A DNA stretch of 9,105 nucleotides from an uncultured Alphaproteobacteria bacterium (GTDB lineage Bacteria > Pseudomonadota > Alphaproteobacteria > Bin95). Below the pieces are notes generated by a model that was not told where the DNA came from, did not search any database, and saw only the letters and a list, made by a program, of their open reading frames with translations. How positions within the stretch are numbered: the first letter of the stretch is position 1; the number at the start of each line of letters is the position of its first letter. The stretch is from assembly GCA_913060845.1 (NCBI GenBank), contig CAJXVF010000059.1:1-9105 (forward strand). Reading direction: 5' to 3'. Below are positions 5,988 through 9,105 of the stretch, in pieces. Made by a program: the position numbers and the translations under genes.

Positions 5988-6005
5988 GATGCGCGCGATG
6001 CGCGA
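5988..6005. repeat. Tandem repeat of GATGCGCG(C/A)
   Basis: Two adjacent nine-base units, GATGCGCGC at 5988-5996 and GATGCGCGA at 5997-6005, differ only in the last base. The unit is internally close to palindromic through GCGCGC. It lies between the two leader stem-loops and may be part of a regulatory site or a simple local duplication. Confidence 0.5.
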
Positions 6006-6012
6006 AACGAAC

Positions 6013-6029
6013 GCGGTAAATAATACCGC
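6013..6029. promoter_or_regulatory. Perfect inverted repeat GCGGTA-N5-TACCGC
   Basis: GCGGTA at 6013-6018 and TACCGC at 6024-6029 are perfect reverse complements around AATAA. The 17-base dyad lies 42 bases before the permease B start codon. Its size and half-site spacing fit an operator for a dimeric helix-turn-helix repressor, or in RNA a six-pair hairpin. No regulator gene is in the window to pair with it. Confidence 0.35.
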
Positions 6030-6071
6030 AAATCACACTTGTTTTAAACCTATTAACTGGATGCATGGCCA

Positions 6072-7028
6072 ATGAATGGCTTAGCAATGCTTATGGCTAA
6101 GCGAATTTGTCTTGGGCTTATAACACTATTTGCAGTTTCTGTTATCATTTTTGCTGCTCTTGAGTTAATGCCGGGCGATTTGGCAGAACAGGTGCTGGGG
6201 CAGAGCGCTACGCCTGAAACAGTGGCGCAGTTCCGCAAAGAACTTGGGCTCGATAAAGCACCACATATCCGGTATTTCGATTGGCTGGGTGGCGCTCTAC
6301 AGGGTGATTTCGGTGTTTCTTTAGCAAACAAGCGCTCGGTAGCTGATCAATTGGCCCCGCGTTTTGCGAATACATTGTTCCTAGCAGCGCTAGCAGCAGC
6401 AATTTCTGTGCCCTTAGCGCTGACGCTCGGTGTGCTGGCTGCGCTTTATCGCAATAGTATCTTTGACCGGGTGGCGAACGTTTCGACGTTAACGTCAATT
6501 TCCTCGCCGGAATTCTTCCTGGGCTATGTGTTGATTCTTTTCCTTGCGGTGAAAAATCCCATCTTCCCGTCCATCTCCAATATCAGCCCTAACGCTGATT
6601 TCATGGAGCAACTGTACCGAACCATGTTGCCAGCCATCACGCTGACTTTGGTCGTTACGGCGCACATGATGCGGATGACACGGGCCGCCATCATCAACCT
6701 CCTCGCCTCGCCGTATATTGAAATGGCGCGGCTGAAAGGGGTGCCGCGTTGGCGAGTGATCGTCCGCCATGCGCTGGTGAATGCGCTGGCGCCTATCATC
6801 AACGTTGTGGCCTTGAACTTGGCCTACTTGATCACCGGTGTTGTGCTGGTCGAGGTGGTGTTCGTGTATCCGGGCGTCGGGCAGCTTCTGGTGGATAGCG
6901 TGTCGAAGCGTGATCTGCCGGTCGTGCAGGCCTGCTGCCTGATCTTCGCCGCCACATATGTTCTTCTCAATCTCTTGGCTGATGTGGGATCGATCTTGTC
7001 GAACCCCCGTCTCCGCCATCCGCGCTAA
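6072..7028 (+). CDS. ABC transporter inner-membrane permease, DppB/OppB type
   Basis: A 318-residue integral membrane subunit of a peptide/nickel-type ABC importer (BPD_transp_1 family). The N-terminal helix (about 11-31) is followed by the periplasmic segment with 'MPGDLAEQVLGQSATPET' (33-50) and 'LQGDFGVSL' (76-84), both typical of the DppB branch. About five further helices follow. The cytoplasmic EAA loop that docks on the ATPase is 'YIEMARLKGVPRWRVIVRHAL' (215-235), with the invariant Gly at G223. The C-terminus 'LADVGSILSNPRLR' is the family ending. Length is normal. The start at ATG 6072 has only a weak GGA upstream (6058-6060), and M6 (6087) or M8 (6093) are possible. Permease C follows after 14 bases. 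The solute is probably a di- or oligopeptide or similar molecule; no specificity can be read. Confidence 0.93.
   Translation: MNGLAMLMAKRICLGLITLFAVSVIIFAALELMPGDLAEQVLGQSATPETVAQFRKELGLDKAPHIRYFDWLGGALQGDFGVSLANKRSVADQLAPRFANTLFLAALAAAISVPLALTLGVLAALYRNSIFDRVANVSTLTSISSPEFFLGYVLILFLAVKNPIFPSISNISPNADFMEQLYRTMLPAITLTLVVTAHMMRMTRAAIINLLASPYIEMARLKGVPRWRVIVRHALVNALAPIINVVALNLAYLITGVVLVEVVFVYPGVGQLLVDSVSKRDLPVVQACCLIFAATYVLLNLLADVGSILSNPRLRHPR
6079..6102. repeat. Inverted repeat within the first codons of permease B
   Basis: GCTTAGC at 6079-6085 and GCTAAGC at 6096-6102 are perfect reverse complements around a ten-base loop, AATGCTTATG. In mRNA this hairpin would begin seven bases after the start codon and enclose two internal ATG codons at 6087 and 6093. 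It could reduce initiation at those codons or influence translation of the operon; chance is also possible. Confidence 0.35.
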
Positions 7029-7042
7029 GGGAGGACAGATCA

Positions 7043-8104
7043 ATGAGCTATTTCGTCCTGATCTATTACGGCCTTCTGATCGCTGCCTCCTGCGTCACCG
7101 CGCATTACAAGATGCGCGCGCCGTTCATGATGCTGTTCTCGCTGACAATCGCTTCGGCATTCTTCGGCCTGCTCGGCGGTGAAGATTGGCTGTGGGGGAT
7201 TACGGTCTGCGCTGCACTGCTAGCGGCTGCTGCGGGCCTCGCATACTCGTTCCGCGAGTTCCTTGGCATGGTGCTGAAACCGGATGCATCCTTCGCCATC
7301 CGCTCAGCGCCGTTGACTGCAAGCTTTGGCCTGTTGGTCGTGCTGGTTTATGTCGTTGCTGCCGTATTTGCGCCTGTGATTGCGCCGTTTGGCGAGGCAG
7401 AGGTTATCGGCGGGGCCTATGCGCCGCCTGATGACAAGATGATCCTCGGTGGGGACCAGCTTGGCCGTGACCTTTTCAGCCGCCTGATTTATGGCGCGCG
7501 GAATACGGTCGGCATCGCCTTTCTGACGACCATGATCGCCTTCGTCTCTGGCACGCTGCTTGGCCTCGTTGCTGCGACTGTGGGTGGATGGGTTGATCAG
7601 GTTATGAGCCGTATTGTGGATACGATCATGGCGATCCCACAGCTTGTGTTCGCTCTACTGCTGCTCACAATTTTCGGTGCCAACATGACGACGCTGATCT
7701 TGGTAATCGGGTTCCTATACACGCCGTTAGTTTTCCGTCTCGCGCGGGCTGTTGCCGGTAATATTGTGGTGATGGATTACATCGAAGCGGCCAAGCTGCG
7801 TGGCGAAAGCACGTGGTACTTGATCACACGGGAAATCCTGCCGAATGCAGCCGCACCTTTGGTCGCGGAATTTGGTTTGCGCTTCTGCTTCGTCTTCCTG
7901 GCGATTGCAGCGCTCTCATTCCTTGGGCTTGGCATTCAACCGCCGACAGCCGATTGGGGGTCAATGGTGCGGGAGAATGCAACACTGATCTCATTTGGCG
8001 TCATCACGCCGCTGATCCCAGCGGCGGCGATTGCGCTGCTCACTGTCTCCATCAACTTCGTCGTCGACTGGATGCTGCATCGCGCATCCGGCTTGAAGGA
8101 ATAG
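7043..8104 (+). CDS. ABC transporter inner-membrane permease, DppC/OppC type, with extra N-terminal helices
   Basis: The second membrane subunit of the importer, 353 residues. The canonical OppC core begins near residue 85: first core helix 89-114, 'GGDQLGRDLFSRLIYGAR' (136-153), then five helices and the EAA loop 'YIEAAKLRGESTWYLITRE' (246-264). The ending 'NFVVDWMLHRASG' replaces the usual 'GDWLRDxLDPR'. About 80 residues precede the core and contain three extra hydrophobic segments, roughly 2-20, 27-46 and 50-70. Family members are usually about 270-300 residues with a short polar N-terminus, so this extension is unusual. The start is well supported: AAGGGAGG at 7027-7034, overlapping the permease B stop, lies eight bases before ATG 7043. 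An internal ATG at 7265 would give the usual length but lacks a good ribosome binding site. The ATPase gene starts four bases after the stop. Confidence 0.92.
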   Translation: MSYFVLIYYGLLIAASCVTAHYKMRAPFMMLFSLTIASAFFGLLGGEDWLWGITVCAALLAAAAGLAYSFREFLGMVLKPDASFAIRSAPLTASFGLLVVLVYVVAAVFAPVIAPFGEAEVIGGAYAPPDDKMILGGDQLGRDLFSRLIYGARNTVGIAFLTTMIAFVSGTLLGLVAATVGGWVDQVMSRIVDTIMAIPQLVFALLLLTIFGANMTTLILVIGFLYTPLVFRLARAVAGNIVVMDYIEAAKLRGESTWYLITREILPNAAAPLVAEFGLRFCFVFLAIAALSFLGLGIQPPTADWGSMVRENATLISFGVITPLIPAAAIALLTVSINFVVDWMLHRASGLKE

Positions 8105-8108
8105 GCCC

Positions 8109-9105
8109 ATGCCAAACAGCAAGCACGGCGTTCTACTGAATATCCGCGACCTTCGTATTGAAGGCCGGTCCGGCGAGGAATGGCACGAAATCGTTCATGG
8201 CATTGACCTGACGCTGCGGCGCGGTGAAGTCATGGGTCTGATCGGCGAGTCCGGGGCGGGCAAGTCGACCATTGGCCTAGCCGCTATGGGCTACGCACGG
8301 GATGGGTGCCGAATTTCCGGCGGCAAGATTGAGTTCGACGGGATGGACCTGACAACCACCCCGCAGGATGATTTGCGCGCGCTCCGTGGCTCCCGCATTG
8401 CTTATGTGGCGCAGTCAGCGGCGGCCTCATTCAATCCGTCCCATCGGCTGATTGACCAGCATACGGAAGGCCCGATGCTGCACGGCATCTCCAGCCGGGA
8501 GGAGAGCGAGAAGGACGCGATTGAGTTGTATCGCCGCCTTCGCTTGCCAAACCCGGATGAGATTGGTTTCCGCTATCCGCACCAGGTTTCCGGCGGCCAG
8601 CTGCAGCGGGCAATGACGGCGATGGCGATGAGCTGCCGCCCGGATCTCATCATTTTCGATGAACCGACGACGGCGCTCGACGTGACCACGCAGATAGAGG
8701 TGCTCGCCTCGATCCGCGATATCGTTGATCAGTTTGATACAGCTGCCCTTTACATCACCCACGATTTAGCTGTTGTCGCGCAGATGGCGGACCGGATCAA
8801 AGTGCTGCTGAAGGGGGATGAGGTCGAAGAGGCTGAAACCCGCGAGATGTTGGAATCACCGAAGCAAGATTACACCAAGTCTCTTTGGGCGGTGCGCTCA
8901 TTTGAACGTCCGCAGAAACCGCCAGCACCGGCAGATGCTGTGCCTGTGGTCTCCGTCAAGAATATCTCGGCGGCTTATGGCGATACGCCTGTGTTGTTCG
9001 ATGTCAGCTTTGATATCCACGCGGGCCGCACGGTCGCTGTGGTGGGGGAATCCGGTTCCGGTAAGTCCACCGCCCTGGCGGCGATGATCGATTACATCAA
9101 CGATT
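8109..9105 (+). CDS. Double-domain ABC transporter ATP-binding protein (DppD-DppF fusion type), 3' end outside window
   Basis: The frame is open from ATG 8109 to the right edge (332 codons). The first nucleotide-binding domain is complete: Walker A 'GESGAGKST' (46-54), Q-loop Q102 in '[12 protein letters not shown]', signature 'VSGGQLQRA' (160-168), Walker B 'LIIFDEP' (180-186), D-loop 'ALD' (189-191) and switch His H218 in 'YITHD'. A short Pro/Ala-rich linker (about 268-278) leads to a second domain, with '[20 protein letters not shown]' (282-301) and a second Walker A 'GESGSGKST' (313-321), where the window ends. One polypeptide thus carries both ATPase sites, as in GsiA or YejF, rather than separate DppD and DppF. 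It drives solute import by docking on the EAA loops of the two permeases just upstream. No strong Shine-Dalgarno is visible; the four-base gap suggests coupled translation. Confidence 0.93.
   Translation, partial: MPNSKHGVLLNIRDLRIEGRSGEEWHEIVHGIDLTLRRGEVMGLIGESGAGKSTIGLAAMGYARDGCRISGGKIEFDGMDLTTTPQDDLRALRGSRIAYVAQSAAASFNPSHRLIDQHTEGPMLHGISSREESEKDAIELYRRLRLPNPDEIGFRYPHQVSGGQLQRAMTAMAMSCRPDLIIFDEPTTALDVTTQIEVLASIRDIVDQFDTAALYITHDLAVVAQMADRIKVLLKGDEVEEAETREMLESPKQDYTKSLWAVRSFERPQKPPAPADAVPVVSVKNISAAYGDTPVLFDVSFDIHAGRTVAVVGESGSGKSTALAAMIDYIND

Noticed and set aside
6495..7043. 182-codon minus-strand frame opposite permease B
   Set aside because: The His/Asp/Arg-rich translation is typical of an antisense shadow of a membrane protein gene.

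Overview
The window looks like chromosomal DNA of a moderately GC-rich proteobacterium. I favour an alphaproteobacterium because the fused peptide-type ABC ATPase has the 'SAAASFNP' Q-loop style I associate with Rhizobiales/Rhodobacterales homologues. That is recognition from memory and no search was run, so genus or family cannot be named.

Layout: (1) At 23-517 on the minus strand lies the N-terminal part of a subtilisin-like (S8) protease with catalytic Asp and His but no Ser; all three reverse frames close within bases 10-25, so it is a truncated remnant. (2) At 518-759 is an AT-rich gap between this fragment and the next, divergent gene. (3) At 760-5659 a five-gene plus-strand run, probably one transcription unit, encodes a DMT/EamA permease, a Sir2 NAD-dependent deacylase, an isopenicillin-N-synthase-like 2OG-Fe(II) oxygenase, an FMN nitroreductase and a 12-helix MFS exporter of the MFS_3/EntS type. 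Several junctions are tight. (4) At 5660-6071 is a regulatory-looking gap. It holds an unlisted 38-codon membrane microprotein on the minus strand (5664-5780), a phased ACGTC/GACGT repeat array just upstream of it, two tiny ORFs with good Shine-Dalgarno sequences, a possible promoter and two clear stem-loops. (5) From 6072 to the right edge is a peptide/nickel-type (Dpp/Opp) ABC importer: permease B, permease C with about 80 extra N-terminal residues and three extra predicted helices, and a double-ATPase protein cut off by the window just after its second Walker A. No substrate-binding protein gene is present in the window.

How the genes may work together: the five-gene run combines two exporters, two redox enzymes and an NAD-dependent deacylase. 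This would fit small-molecule modification plus efflux, but no substrate can be read from the sequence and the genes may simply be neighbours. The ABC genes encode an inner-membrane importer of peptides or similar solutes whose periplasmic receptor must be encoded elsewhere.

I found no CRISPR array, tRNA, rRNA, complete mobile element or recognised defence system. The least explained parts are the 5660-6071 gap with its microprotein, the extended permease C and the truncated protease.
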